Origin: JAFGKK01 sp964521085 | Lineage (GTDB): Bacteria > Chloroflexota > Anaerolineae > Anaerolineales > RBG-16-64-43 | Assembly: GCA_964521085.1 (NCBI GenBank) | Contig: CAZFPL010000016.1 | Location: forward strand, 1-64,000 | Reading direction: 5' to 3' | DNA: 64,000 bases | Shown here: positions 54,563-63,983 of the stretch, in pieces | Position numbering within the stretch: the stretch's first letter is position 1 | Layout of the letters: each line of letters begins with the position of its first letter | Position numbers and translations under genes: made by a program | The notes under the pieces: model-generated | Told to the model about the DNA's origin: nothing | The model's database searches: none | What the model saw: only the letters and a program-made list of their open reading frames with translations

Positions 54563-56730
54563 CATCGATGCGGAAATCCCCCTGGTTCCGCCTGACAGAA
54601 GCCGGCATCTTCCTGGTTGCCGCCGCCGGATGCAGCTTCATTTTTCCCGTCGCCCGGCCAACTCCCGAACCTACGGCGATTCCGTCCCCGACCCCAACCG
54701 CCTTTTCCGCCCAAACGTTTCTGCACACGATCGGAACGGACGCCGGTCAATATGCCTCCCGGTATTATTCCCCGGAGGGAGAATTTTCCCTCGCCGTGCC
54801 GGTCGAATGGGAGTTCAATCAAAAGACGGATTCCGGACAGGAATTAGAAAGCGTCTCGGAGACCCGGGGCGGTGCGGTGGTGGCCGCATTCTATTCCATT
54901 GAAAAATTGGGGAAGGATAAGAACGCCCAACAGGCGATGGAAGTTTTCTACAAACAGGAGTGGATGGCCGCCCGTCAGGTGGATATCGCGGAACAATCGG
55001 AATTCCCGATCGCCGCCGGCCCCGCGGGTTGGAAATTGAGTGGAACCGTTATTACGGATCCCGCCCAGGGAACCCGCGAAGCCTGCGTTCTGATCGCGTT
55101 CACAAACAATACGACTATCTACGTCCTGGCGGCGTATCCGAACCGTTCCGCATCCTCTGAGTCCTTCTCCGAAAAGTTCAAGGCGGCGGCGGAATCCCTG
55201 CGCTGGGAGGAAACCCGCACCCGGGAAATTGCAAAGGAAAATGCCTTGCAGCTTGCGCAGGAAGAACCGTCCACGCTGGATCCCGCCCTCACCCAAGACG
55301 GGGCGGGGGGGATAGTCGGCGACATCTTCAGCGGATTGGTAACGCTCGATACATCGTTGAACGTGCAACCGGCGTTGGCGGAGAGCTGGGATGTGACTCC
55401 GGACGGAAAGACGTACACCTTTCACCTGAAAGAAAATGCGCGGTTTCATAATGACCGCCCGGTTACGGCGGATGACGTATTGTTCAGCTGGCTTCGTGCG
55501 GCAAGCCCAGAGTTGAAATCGAGCACGGCGGTACGGTACCTGGGGGATATTGTCGGCCTGAGGGAATATCACGCGGGAACCATCGATTCCATTCCGGGAA
55601 TCCGAGTAGTCGACTCCCACACGATCCAGGTTACCCTTCGTGCCGCCAAACCGGTCTTCCTGCAAAAATTGACCTATCCCACTTCGTGGATCGTGGACCG
55701 GTATAACGTCCGTCTGCCCAATTGGCAATTCAACCCGAACGGGACCGGTCCTTTCCGAATGGCCCAACGGGTGCTTAAGAAAAGCCTGATTCTGGAAGCC
55801 AGCACCAATTATTACGATACGACACCGATGCTGGAGTATGTGATTTATTGGATCACTTCCACAGCGGAACCGATCATGTTCAAGGTCGACAAGGTCGACC
55901 GGATGACCGTAAGCGCCGGTATGCTTCCCGCGGTCAACGATCCGCACGATCCTCTGTTTGGAACGGCGACCGTCGAACAGAAGCTTTGCACGAATTTCAT
56001 AGAATTCAACACCGCCATTCCCCCGTTCGATGACCCCTTGGTCCGGAAATCCTTCGCCCTGTCGATCGACCGCGATATCTACGTCGAGGTGACCCCGGAA
56101 GAAAACGATATTTCCGGATCGGGCATTCTTCCGCCGGGAATGACGGGCTACACGCCGGAGCACGTACGGGATCCATACGATCCCGACCAGGCCAGGGCTT
56201 TGCTCGCGCAATCCCGTTATTTCAACGGCGCGCAGTCCACCCCCGAGATCCGGTTCACTCTGCCGAGTGTAGCGGCCGAATACGACTTCACCATGGAATT
56301 CCTGATCGACTCCTGGGAGAAAAATCTGGGGATCAATATCCTGGTGGAAGGTCTTCCGGACGATGAATACCGGGCGTGGTTGGAGACCGGACCGTCCAGG
56401 CAATTGGTTTTTGCGAATCATTGTGCAAATTACCCGGATCCGGAGAATTTTTACGATTTCCTTTTCCATGGAGACAATGCCGGGATATATTACGGATATA
56501 AAAACGAATCCCTGGACGCCCTTTTAGATTCCGCAGCCACAGAAACGGACTGGATCCGGAGGGTCGATCTCTACCGGCAGGCGGACCAAATCCTCTATGA
56601 CGATGCGCCGGTTCTTATCCTCACATATACCGGTCCGTCCTACGTCGTCTGGAAAACCCGCATCATGGGATATGTTGCCACTCCGATCGATGTCCCCCAG
56701 CATCATCATCTTTGGATAAATCGGGAGTAA
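54559..56730 (+). CDS. Solute-binding lipoprotein, family 5 (oligopeptide type), with an N-terminal PsbP-like domain
   Basis: A 723-residue lipoprotein. The ATG at 54559 overlaps the upstream stop. The lipobox is AAGC (Cys25), followed by a Thr/Pro spacer. Residues about 60-215 form a separate alpha/beta domain (YYSPEGEFSLAVPVEWEF and onward) like the PsbP/DUF1795 fold. The family 5 extracellular binding domain starts near 230 (ALQLAQEEPSTLDPALT) and runs to the end, with SWDVTPDGKTYTFHLKENA, GTGPFRM and PDPENFYDFLFHGDN. Such domains bind peptides, nickel or sugars for ABC import, but no permease genes follow. Translational coupling to a peptidase hints at peptide capture, as inference. Confidence 0.88.
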   Translation: MTSMRKSPWFRLTEAGIFLVAAAGCSFIFPVARPTPEPTAIPSPTPTAFSAQTFLHTIGTDAGQYASRYYSPEGEFSLAVPVEWEFNQKTDSGQELESVSETRGGAVVAAFYSIEKLGKDKNAQQAMEVFYKQEWMAARQVDIAEQSEFPIAAGPAGWKLSGTVITDPAQGTREACVLIAFTNNTTIYVLAAYPNRSASSESFSEKFKAAAESLRWEETRTREIAKENALQLAQEEPSTLDPALTQDGAGGIVGDIFSGLVTLDTSLNVQPALAESWDVTPDGKTYTFHLKENARFHNDRPVTADDVLFSWLRAASPELKSSTAVRYLGDIVGLREYHAGTIDSIPGIRVVDSHTIQVTLRAAKPVFLQKLTYPTSWIVDRYNVRLPNWQFNPNGTGPFRMAQRVLKKSLILEASTNYYDTTPMLEYVIYWITSTAEPIMFKVDKVDRMTVSAGMLPAVNDPHDPLFGTATVEQKLCTNFIEFNTAIPPFDDPLVRKSFALSIDRDIYVEVTPEENDISGSGILPPGMTGYTPEHVRDPYDPDQARALLAQSRYFNGAQSTPEIRFTLPSVAAEYDFTMEFLIDSWEKNLGINILVEGLPDDEYRAWLETGPSRQLVFANHCANYPDPENFYDFLFHGDNAGIYYGYKNESLDALLDSAATETDWIRRVDLYRQADQILYDDAPVLILTYTGPSYVVWKTRIMGYVATPIDVPQHHHLWINRE

Positions 56731-57083
56731 GGATCTGCCGATCACCAAGATCCGAGGCGAAAAATTAAAACGAATCCGGAGAACAGGGCTTCGGAAGACC
56801 ATTCTTCAAGACGCCTGACAATTTAAAGCCAATCGTTCATTATTTTCCGGCGGAGAACTAACATGCGAGAATACGCAGACGCTGGCTAGTACCTTCGGGT
56901 CGATTAATTCAGAAATGGAACCTTTTTGCCCCGATAGTTTTGGATGCGCGGACGGAATGACCCGCCCGCAGCCATCTTCCCTCATCCGGCTGTATAATCC
57001 TAAATAATCGACATATGCTGAATTGGTTTCCCAGTCTCTGCAGGTAATCCGTTTTCCATACGTCGACGGGACGCATATCCGGC
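56731..57083. other. Intergenic stretch of 353 bases
   Basis: I see no gene, RNA or strong hairpin here. TATAAT at 56993-56998 with a TG just upstream lies about 90 bases before the next ATG and may be the promoter of the following lipoprotein gene; no convincing -35 is visible. Confidence 0.5.
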
Positions 57084-57884
57084 ATGGACCGCATTTCAGG
57101 CAAATCCCTTCACGGGATTTTTCTATCCTTTCTTATAATCGGGGCGCTTTCCAGCTGTCGACAATCCGGCGGGCAGGCGGAAACACCCCATCTGACGATT
57201 GCGGCGGCACTCTCCCTCGAACGAATCGCCACGATCATGGTTGACAAATTCAACAAGATCAATCCGCAAGGCACCCCCCTGGCGGTGGAGATCGTTCCCG
57301 ACGGTGATATGCAAATGCCGCTGGACCCGAGTCAGGCTTCGGCGGTCATCCAGTGGAAGGAACCACCGCCCGGGAATTGGTCAGCCCTCATCGGATGGTC
57401 GGGAATCCTTTTTGCGGTTCATCCGGACAATCCCGTTGAGAATCTCTCTTCCACCCAAGCGCAGAAGATCTATCTTGGATCGATCGATCGATGGGAAGAA
57501 ATCGGAGGGCTGTCCGGGGATATTCACGCCCTGGCATACGGCTCGGAAATGGGATTGGAGCAGATGTTCACGGGGATCGTCTTGAAAGGGAGCCGGCTGA
57601 CCCCCGGCGCACTCATCGTCCCTTCCTTTGAGGAAATGTCCGCGGCGATTTCGGGAGATATGCAATCGATCGGGTTTATGCTGGCTTTTCAGACTGCGAC
57701 GGGAATCCGCATTCTGACAATCGACTCCATCACCGCGGACTACCCAAACGTGCTCTCCGGGAGATACCCCTTCCGCATTCCGCTTTACCTGGTAGCGGAG
57801 GAAAAGGTTCCCGCGGAGATCCTGCAATTTGCGGGTTGGATTCAATCCGTGGCGGGACAGACCATACTCATGGAACAGCAATAA
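57084..57884 (+). CDS. PstS-like solute-binding lipoprotein
   Basis: A 266-residue lipoprotein with signal and lipobox LSSC (Cys25). The mature part begins LTIAAALSLERIATIMVDKF, followed by LIGWSGILFAVHPDNPVENL and SSTQAQKIYLGSIDRWEEIG. These patterns fit the PBP-like_2 domain of phosphate or tungstate/molybdate binding proteins. It is shorter than typical PstS (about 320-350) because the first lobe is abridged. No permease or ATPase follows; a UroD-family gene comes 13 bases later on the same strand. The ligand is unknown. Confidence 0.8.
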   Translation: MDRISGKSLHGIFLSFLIIGALSSCRQSGGQAETPHLTIAAALSLERIATIMVDKFNKINPQGTPLAVEIVPDGDMQMPLDPSQASAVIQWKEPPPGNWSALIGWSGILFAVHPDNPVENLSSTQAQKIYLGSIDRWEEIGGLSGDIHALAYGSEMGLEQMFTGIVLKGSRLTPGALIVPSFEEMSAAISGDMQSIGFMLAFQTATGIRILTIDSITADYPNVLSGRYPFRIPLYLVAEEKVPAEILQFAGWIQSVAGQTILMEQQ

Positions 57885-57897
57885 TAGGAGTGGAGAT

Positions 57898-58884
57898 ATG
57901 GAAAAAATCAGCCATTCGGAAAGAATACGGGCAGTTCTGGCCGGCGAAAAACCGGATCGGGTACCGGTAGCACTTTGGCGGCATTTCCCCGTCGACGACC
58001 AGAATCCTCACGCGCTTGCGGAATCCTCGATCGCCTTCCAGCAGGAATTCGATCTGGATCTCATCAAGGTAACCCCGGCATCCTCATTCTGCCTGAAGGA
58101 TTGGGGCGCACAGGATGTATGGGAAGGAAATACCGAAGGAACAAGGACTTTCATCCAGGATGTCATCCAAAAACCGGGAGATTGGGAAAAATTGAAAATT
58201 TTGGATCCGTCCAAAGGTTCGCTGGGAGAGCAAATCTCATGTTTGAAGGAGGTTGTACGGAAATCGGGAGGAACGGTCCCCGTGCTCCAGACGATTTTCA
58301 ATCCACTCGCGCAGGCCAAACATCTTTGCGGGCCGGACCCCCTGAAGGAACAATTAATCCGGTATCCGGAACCGTTCAGGGCGGGGTTGGATATCATCAC
58401 CCGGTCAACGGTTCTTTTTGTGGAAGCATGCATGGAAACGGGGATCGATGGAATTTTTCTCGCCATTCAGCACGCCAATGCAGCCTTCCCCGGCGAAGAC
58501 GAGTACCGCACGTGGGCCGCAAAGGATGACCATGCGATTCTGCATGCCGCGCGGGATGGCTGGCTGAACATGTTGCATCTGCACGGCCTGAAGGTGTATT
58601 ACTCGCTGGCCGTCGAGTACCCGGTCCACGTAGTCAACTGGCATGACCGGGAATCAGGTCCGTCCCTGGAAAGCGGGTATCAACTTTCACACAAAGCGGT
58701 GTGCGGCGGCTGGCGGCAGTGGGAGACTATGACCCTGGGAGATGAACAGAAAATCGAAACCGAGGCGCAGGATGCAATCCGGCAGATGAAAGGGAAACAC
58801 CTGATATTAGGAACCGGTTGTGTGACCCCCATCATCTCGCCCCGGACGTGCCTGCAGGCGGCGTCGAAACACCGCAAGGGTTAA
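57898..58884 (+). CDS. Uroporphyrinogen decarboxylase family protein
   Basis: A 328-residue soluble protein with AGGAGTGGAGAT before the ATG. ERIRAVLAGEKPDRVPVALWRHF is the family N-terminus; FNPLAQAKHLCG, GIDGIFLAIQHANAAF and the C-terminal LILGTGCVTPIISP follow the TIM-barrel pattern. HemE itself should have the motif RQAGRYMPEY, which is missing, so this is probably not a porphyrin decarboxylase. The family also contains corrinoid methyltransferases (MtaA/MtbA type), where the final Cys in GTGCVTP would fit a zinc site. No corrinoid protein gene is nearby. The substrate is not known. Confidence 0.8.
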   Translation: MEKISHSERIRAVLAGEKPDRVPVALWRHFPVDDQNPHALAESSIAFQQEFDLDLIKVTPASSFCLKDWGAQDVWEGNTEGTRTFIQDVIQKPGDWEKLKILDPSKGSLGEQISCLKEVVRKSGGTVPVLQTIFNPLAQAKHLCGPDPLKEQLIRYPEPFRAGLDIITRSTVLFVEACMETGIDGIFLAIQHANAAFPGEDEYRTWAAKDDHAILHAARDGWLNMLHLHGLKVYYSLAVEYPVHVVNWHDRESGPSLESGYQLSHKAVCGGWRQWETMTLGDEQKIETEAQDAIRQMKGKHLILGTGCVTPIISPRTCLQAASKHRKG

Positions 58885-58996
58885 GCGGATAAACCGAAAG
58901 AAGGCGTCCGTGACCTGCGCGCCTTGGCTGAGCCTTATTTATTCCATATTGAACCAAGCCGAAGTGCGCAACTGATAACCCCGGAAAAACCAAACA

Positions 58997-60100
58997 CTAT
59001 TCGTTTTTCCCCCAAATGATTCCTTCGATCTGACGCCGGGTGCGCCGCGCGGCCGAACGGGCGCGCGCCATCAACCGATCTCCCCAAAACCGGCGTCCCT
59101 TCCGTCGGCTTGCACTGACCCACTTGACCACCGCGGATCCCCAGGTCAGCCCCGCGCCAAAAGCGACCAAAACGAGATTGTCTCCGGGATGTATTAGTCC
59201 GGCGGATACGGCTTCACAGAGCGCGATGGGAATGGACGCCGTGGAAGTATTGCCATAGCGTTCGATGTTCACCACAAACCGGTCCATCGGTAGTCCAAGA
59301 TCCTTGGCGGCCGATTCGATGATCCGCCGGTTGGCCTGATGGGGGATGACGAGCTGGATATCCTCGAGGGTTAATCCGGCCTTTTCGACCACCTCGCGAA
59401 CAGAAGAAACGATCACACGGGTGGCGAACCGATACACGCCCCGTCCGTTCATGACGACCGAATGCTTGTTTTCCTCGATGGTTTCCAGCGATGCCGGCCG
59501 CCGGCTTCCTCCGGCCGGAACCATCAACAAATCCCCTCCCGAGCCGTCCGCGCGCAGGGAGAAGGAAAGTATTCCTCCGGGTTTTTCGCTCGCCTGGAGC
59601 ACGACAGCACCCGCCCCGTCCCCAAACAAGACGCAGGTGGACCGATCGCTCCAATCGATCAAGCGCGACATGGTTTCCGAGCCGATCACCAGCGCGTTGT
59701 TATACGCACCGCTGACGATCATCTGCGATGCGATGCACAGAGCGTAGGGAAATCCGGAACAGGCCGCCAGCATATCGAACGCTGCGGCGTCACTCGCACC
59801 CAATTGATCCTGGACGATGCAGGCCGTGGAGGGGAATAAGTATTCCGGAAGGCTCGTGGCGACGATGATCAGGTCGATATGCCGCGCAGGGATGCCCGCG
59901 ACCATCAGAGCCTGGATAGCCGCTTCCACCGCAAGGCTGGCTGTGGATTCCCGCGGGCCGGCAATATGGCGTTCGCGGATCCCCGTCATGGACTGGATCC
60001 ATTCGTCGCTGGTGTCCACCATCCTCGACAGGTCATCGTTGGTCAGGATTTGCGGTGGAACACTCATTCCCCAGCCCACGATGTGCGCGTAGCGAGTCAT
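58997..60100 (-). CDS. fabH: 3-oxoacyl-ACP synthase III family protein
   Basis: A 367-residue thiolase-fold enzyme that starts fatty-acid chains by joining acetyl-CoA or branched acyl-CoA with malonyl-ACP. Active-site Cys114 lies in DMLAACSGFPYAL, the His in VIPHQANRRI and the Asn in ERYGNTSTASIP. The C-terminal 40 residues are unusually basic (Arg/Lys) and follow the end of the normal fold (GSAVVKW). Its ATG overlaps the fabF stop (ATGA), so the pair is translated together. No ACP, FabD or FabG gene is here. The paralogue-rich family also makes other beta-keto products. Confidence 0.92.
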   Translation of the reverse strand: MTRYAHIVGWGMSVPPQILTNDDLSRMVDTSDEWIQSMTGIRERHIAGPRESTASLAVEAAIQALMVAGIPARHIDLIIVATSLPEYLFPSTACIVQDQLGASDAAAFDMLAACSGFPYALCIASQMIVSGAYNNALVIGSETMSRLIDWSDRSTCVLFGDGAGAVVLQASEKPGGILSFSLRADGSGGDLLMVPAGGSRRPASLETIEENKHSVVMNGRGVYRFATRVIVSSVREVVEKAGLTLEDIQLVIPHQANRRIIESAAKDLGLPMDRFVVNIERYGNTSTASIPIALCEAVSAGLIHPGDNLVLVAFGAGLTWGSAVVKWVSASRRKGRRFWGDRLMARARSAARRTRRQIEGIIWGKNE

Positions 60101-61359
60101 GATTCCTCTGAAGAGGTTTCTCCCGGCAGGCTGCTGAAAATCAGGGCGGCGTTATGGCCGCCAAAGCCGAATGAATTGGAAATCACAACGTTTAGCGTTT
60201 TCCTCCGCGAGTGATTGGGGGTGTAATCCAGGTCGCAATCCGGATCCGGCGTTTCGTAATTGATGGTGGGGGGAATAATACCATCCCGCAAAGCCAGGAC
60301 GGATATTACGGCTTCTATGCCGCCCGCCGCCCCCAATAAATGACCGGTCATGGATTTTGTGGAGGAGATGGCAACGGAATAGGCATGCGGACCGAAAACG
60401 TTTTTAATCGCCCGGGTCTCGCTTTTATCGTTCAGGATGGTGCTCGTCCCGTGCGCGTTGATATATTCCACGGCGGCGGGGGAAAGCCCGGCCTGGTCGA
60501 GGGCAAGCTGCATGCAATTCGCAGCGCCCGAACCGTCCTCGAGCGGTGCGGAAATGTGGTGGGCATCGTCGGTGGTCCCGTAGCCGGTGAGCTCCGCCAA
60601 AATGGGCGCCCGGCGCACGCGGGCGGATTCCAGTTCCTCGAGGATGAGGATTCCCGCCCCCTCGCCGATGATGAAACCGTCGCGGTTCTTATCGAACGGC
60701 CGGGAAGCAGCGGCCGGCGAATCGTTCCGTTCGGAAAGGGTTCCCATCACGCTGAACCCGGCGATCATGATCGGGTAGATCAAGGCTTCCGCGCCGCCGG
60801 CGATCATCACGTCGGCTGCGCCGCGGCGGATGATCTCCGCTGCCTCGCCGATCGCATTCGTCCCGCTGGCGCACGCCGACACGACGCAATGGTTTGGGCC
60901 CCGCGCCCCTAAATGAATCGCTACCTGGCCCCCCGCGTTGTCCGACAGCATCATCGGGACCATAAAAGGGCTTACCCGGTTCGGCCCGTTCCGTTGCAAG
61001 ACATCCAATTCGCCGATGAGGGTTCCCAATCCCCCCATGGCGGATCCGATCATCACTCCGGTCCGGTCGGGGGATGGCAGGGGTGTGGGGAGTTTCGCAT
61101 TCCGAATGGCTTCCTGCGCCGCCGTCACGGCGAATTGTGTGTACCGGTCCATCCGGCGGACTTCCTTGCGGCCCAGGAAAGCGGATGGATCGAATCCCTT
61201 CACCTCCGCTGCGATCTTCGTCTTAAAAGCCGACGCATCAAAAGCGGTGATGGGACCCACTCCGGAACGGCCGGCGCAGATATTTTCCCAAGTAGAGTGG
61301 ATGTCATTTCCAACCGGACTGACGCAACCCAAACCGGTTACAACGACCCGTCTTGCCAC
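60097..61359 (-). CDS. fabF: 3-oxoacyl-ACP synthase II
   Basis: A 420-residue elongating ketosynthase. A GTG at 61359 was chosen because GGGAGGG precedes it and the family N-terminus ARRVVVTGLGCVSPVGND follows. An upstream extension to 61458 lacks family residues. The active-site Cys lies in VVSACASGTNAIGEA, the two His in NAHGTST and SMTGHLLGAAGG, and the C-terminus has NSFGFGGHNAALIF. It is complete and close to FabF of other bacteria. It starts a two-gene operon with fabH and is divergent from the glycosyltransferase gene. Confidence 0.94.
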   Translation of the reverse strand: MARRVVVTGLGCVSPVGNDIHSTWENICAGRSGVGPITAFDASAFKTKIAAEVKGFDPSAFLGRKEVRRMDRYTQFAVTAAQEAIRNAKLPTPLPSPDRTGVMIGSAMGGLGTLIGELDVLQRNGPNRVSPFMVPMMLSDNAGGQVAIHLGARGPNHCVVSACASGTNAIGEAAEIIRRGAADVMIAGGAEALIYPIMIAGFSVMGTLSERNDSPAAASRPFDKNRDGFIIGEGAGILILEELESARVRRAPILAELTGYGTTDDAHHISAPLEDGSGAANCMQLALDQAGLSPAAVEYINAHGTSTILNDKSETRAIKNVFGPHAYSVAISSTKSMTGHLLGAAGGIEAVISVLALRDGIIPPTINYETPDPDCDLDYTPNHSRRKTLNVVISNSFGFGGHNAALIFSSLPGETSSEES

Positions 61360-61512
61360 ATTCCCTCCCCAACCAAAGCCGGATTTTACTTCTTTAACAC
61401 CGTCGTTGGAAGATCGATTTCTACGAATCCGGACTGTGGTCGAATTTGCGGGCCCCAAATGGATGGTTTATACTACATGGCAAAGGAATTTCCCCGGAGG
61501 AATAGCATCTCC

Positions 61513-62472
61513 ATGAAACCGATATATTCGGTCGTCATACCGGTATTCAACGAAGCGGAGAGCATTTCAGAATTCTATCGGCGTTTATCTTTGGCAGCCA
61601 AAAGCGCCGAAGGCGTCTGGGAATTCATATTCGTCAACGACGGCAGCACGGATGATTCCCCGGACTTGTTGAAAGGATTCGCAAAGAAAGACAAGCGGGT
61701 GCGCGTCATTGACTTCGCCCGCAACTTTGGGCATCAAATCGCCGTCACCGCAGGGCTGGACATCGCGCAAGGAAACGCGGTAGTCGTCATCGACGCCGAT
61801 TTGCAGGATCCTCCGGAAGTGATCCCGGAGCTTATCGCCAAGTGGCGTGAAGGATATGAAGTCGTTTATGCGGTCCGCTCGGAACGGGAAGGGGAAACCT
61901 GGATCAAGGAATTCACGGCAAAAATATTCTACCGGTTGATCTTCCAAATCACCGATATAAAAATCCCGTTGGATACCGGCGATTTCCGGTTGCTGGACGG
62001 AAAGGTCGTCGCGGTAATGCGGAAGATGAGGGAACGGCATCGATTCCTGCGGGGGATGGCATCCTGGGTGGGATTTCGGCAAATCGGGGTTCCCTACCGC
62101 CGGCATGCCCGCTTTGCGGGCAAAACCAAATACCCGTTCAATAAGATGATGCGGCTGGCATTGAATGCGATCACTTCCTTTTCCTATTTCCCGCTGCAAC
62201 TTGCGACCTACCTCGGTTTCGTGTGCGCCATCGTCGCCGCCATGGCGATTCCGATCGTAGTCGTCATGCGACTCACCGGATCGGGCGCCTTCTTCGGACA
62301 GGCCACCACGCTGATTTCGGTGCTTTTCCTGGGGGGTGTCCAGTTGATCTGCGTTGGAATCCTCGGCGAATATGTCGGCCGGATATACGACGAGGTGAAG
62401 GGCAGACCGCTTTACATCACGCGCGAAGAGACGGATTCCCTTCCGAAGACTCCCCCCAAGAAGACTAAATAA
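61513..62472 (+). CDS. GT2 glycosyltransferase with C-terminal membrane helices (GtrB/DPM-like)
   Basis: A 319-residue enzyme. The GT2 catalytic domain (about 1-225) has VVIPVFNEAESISEFY, VNDGSTDDSPDL and the metal motif DADLQDPP. Two membrane helices (about 232-257 and 267-290) and a short cytoplasmic tail follow, as in polyprenyl-phosphate glucosyl- or mannosyltransferases of the GtrB type. It likely loads a sugar on a lipid carrier. GGAGG lies 12 bases before the ATG. The GT-C transferase gene follows by 12 bases and may use its product. Confidence 0.9.
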   Translation: MKPIYSVVIPVFNEAESISEFYRRLSLAAKSAEGVWEFIFVNDGSTDDSPDLLKGFAKKDKRVRVIDFARNFGHQIAVTAGLDIAQGNAVVVIDADLQDPPEVIPELIAKWREGYEVVYAVRSEREGETWIKEFTAKIFYRLIFQITDIKIPLDTGDFRLLDGKVVAVMRKMRERHRFLRGMASWVGFRQIGVPYRRHARFAGKTKYPFNKMMRLALNAITSFSYFPLQLATYLGFVCAIVAAMAIPIVVVMRLTGSGAFFGQATTLISVLFLGGVQLICVGILGEYVGRIYDEVKGRPLYITREETDSLPKTPPKKTK

Positions 62473-62484
62473 TCCGGACCTCTC

Positions 62485-63966
62485 ATGGGATCCTCCCTTT
62501 CCCGCCGTTTATCATTCCCCGTCCGTTTTGTTCTCCAAAAAGGATTATTCCCGGCGGTATTCCTCGTATCCCTCCTCCTCCGGTTGATTAATCTCGGAGC
62601 GCAGGGGCTGTGGTTCGACGAAACGTACACCGCGTATGTCGCCGGGCAGCCGTTCGAGCGCATGATGCAATTCTTGATATCCGACGGCGTTCATCCGCCG
62701 CTGTATTATTGGTTCATGGCGGTCTGGATCCGGCTCTTCGGTGCTTCGGAATGGAGCCTTCGGCTTCCCTCCGCGATCTGCGGTGCGCTTGCCGTTTGGA
62801 TGCTCTACCTGCTGGTGCGGCGGATGGCAGGTGAAACCGAGGCCATCTTCTCCGCCATCCTTCTGGGAATGTCCCCTTTTCTGCTCTGGTATTCCCAGGA
62901 TGCCCGGATGTACTCGATGGAATGCCTGGCGGCGGTGACGGCGGTTTTCTGCTTATGGAATTTCTTGCATAAGCCGACCATTCCCAATTTTATCGGCTTG
63001 ATTCTATCCCATGCCGTCCTGTATGAAGTGCATTATTTCGGCGTGTTTTTATTTATGGCCGAAGCCATGTTTCTGGTTTTTTACAGGCGGGAGTACTTCC
63101 GGCAATGGATCCCGTTCCTGATCGCTCAAACCCTCGCGATTCTCCCGTTGATCCTCTGGGGCAACATCCTCCTGCAAAGGGAAAACGGCTCGTTTGGAAT
63201 CGGCTGGGTCCCCAAACCGGAATGGACGGATCCGGTGTTGACTCTCCTGAATTTTTTCACGGCAAACGGCGGAAACTGGAATCTCATCGCCGCGGCGGCC
63301 GGCATCGCACTCGTCCTCCTCTTTGGATCCGCTCTCCGGACGTACCGTTTTAGAGAAGCCGTCAGCTTCGGAATATTCTGGCTTTTCATCCCGATCCTGA
63401 TGGCGTGGACCCTCTCGCAGCAAATACCGATTTATATCGATCGCTACCTGATCCTTTCCCTCCCCGCCGCAGTCGTCCTGGCTTCGATCGGAGCTGCTTC
63501 CATCCGGGGGTGGAAGCGATACCTGCTGCCCATCCTTCTGTGGGGAACGATGCTGCCTGGACTTTGGAATCTCAACCTGCCGGCGGACGAGTTCCGCAAA
63601 GAGGGCTGGCGTCCGGCGTCGGAATCCATCCGGAAGCAATTTCAAACGGGCGACCTCATCCTGATCCGCGTCTATCAGGTGGCGGTTCCATTGCATTATT
63701 ACGGTTTGATGGATCTTGCATGGATCCCCATCGAGACGAACAACGTGGTGGAGCTGCCCGAAATCAACCCTTCCGTGCGGACGTACTTTGTTGTCTACTG
63801 GCTGCCGTCGCAGTCGGCGCACAGTTTCGGAACGAAAAATCCGGATGGGTACGCTGAACTGAATCCGTCGGTAAAGGAATGGATGGACCAGAACCTGCGA
63901 TTGCTTTGGGTTGAAAATCGCTACAATGGCGTTGTCATCTTGGTCATGGAGCCGGTGAAACAATAG
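62485..63966 (+). CDS. GT39/PMT-like membrane glycosyltransferase
   Basis: A 493-residue GT-C fold enzyme with about 11-12 membrane helices. The first extracytoplasmic loop has LWFDETYTAYVAG, with Asp45-Glu46 as the catalytic acidic residues of the PMT/ArnT family. DGVHPPLYYWFMAVWIRLFG and YSQDARMYSMECLA are usual family patterns, and a soluble C-terminal domain (about 410-493) ends it. It takes sugars from polyprenyl phosphate carriers and adds them to proteins or lipids. The partner is likely the GT2 enzyme encoded just upstream. Confidence 0.88.
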   Translation: MGSSLSRRLSFPVRFVLQKGLFPAVFLVSLLLRLINLGAQGLWFDETYTAYVAGQPFERMMQFLISDGVHPPLYYWFMAVWIRLFGASEWSLRLPSAICGALAVWMLYLLVRRMAGETEAIFSAILLGMSPFLLWYSQDARMYSMECLAAVTAVFCLWNFLHKPTIPNFIGLILSHAVLYEVHYFGVFLFMAEAMFLVFYRREYFRQWIPFLIAQTLAILPLILWGNILLQRENGSFGIGWVPKPEWTDPVLTLLNFFTANGGNWNLIAAAAGIALVLLFGSALRTYRFREAVSFGIFWLFIPILMAWTLSQQIPIYIDRYLILSLPAAVVLASIGAASIRGWKRYLLPILLWGTMLPGLWNLNLPADEFRKEGWRPASESIRKQFQTGDLILIRVYQVAVPLHYYGLMDLAWIPIETNNVVELPEINPSVRTYFVVYWLPSQSAHSFGTKNPDGYAELNPSVKEWMDQNLRLLWVENRYNGVVILVMEPVKQ

Positions 63967-63983
63967 GGGTAAACTCCGAAACC

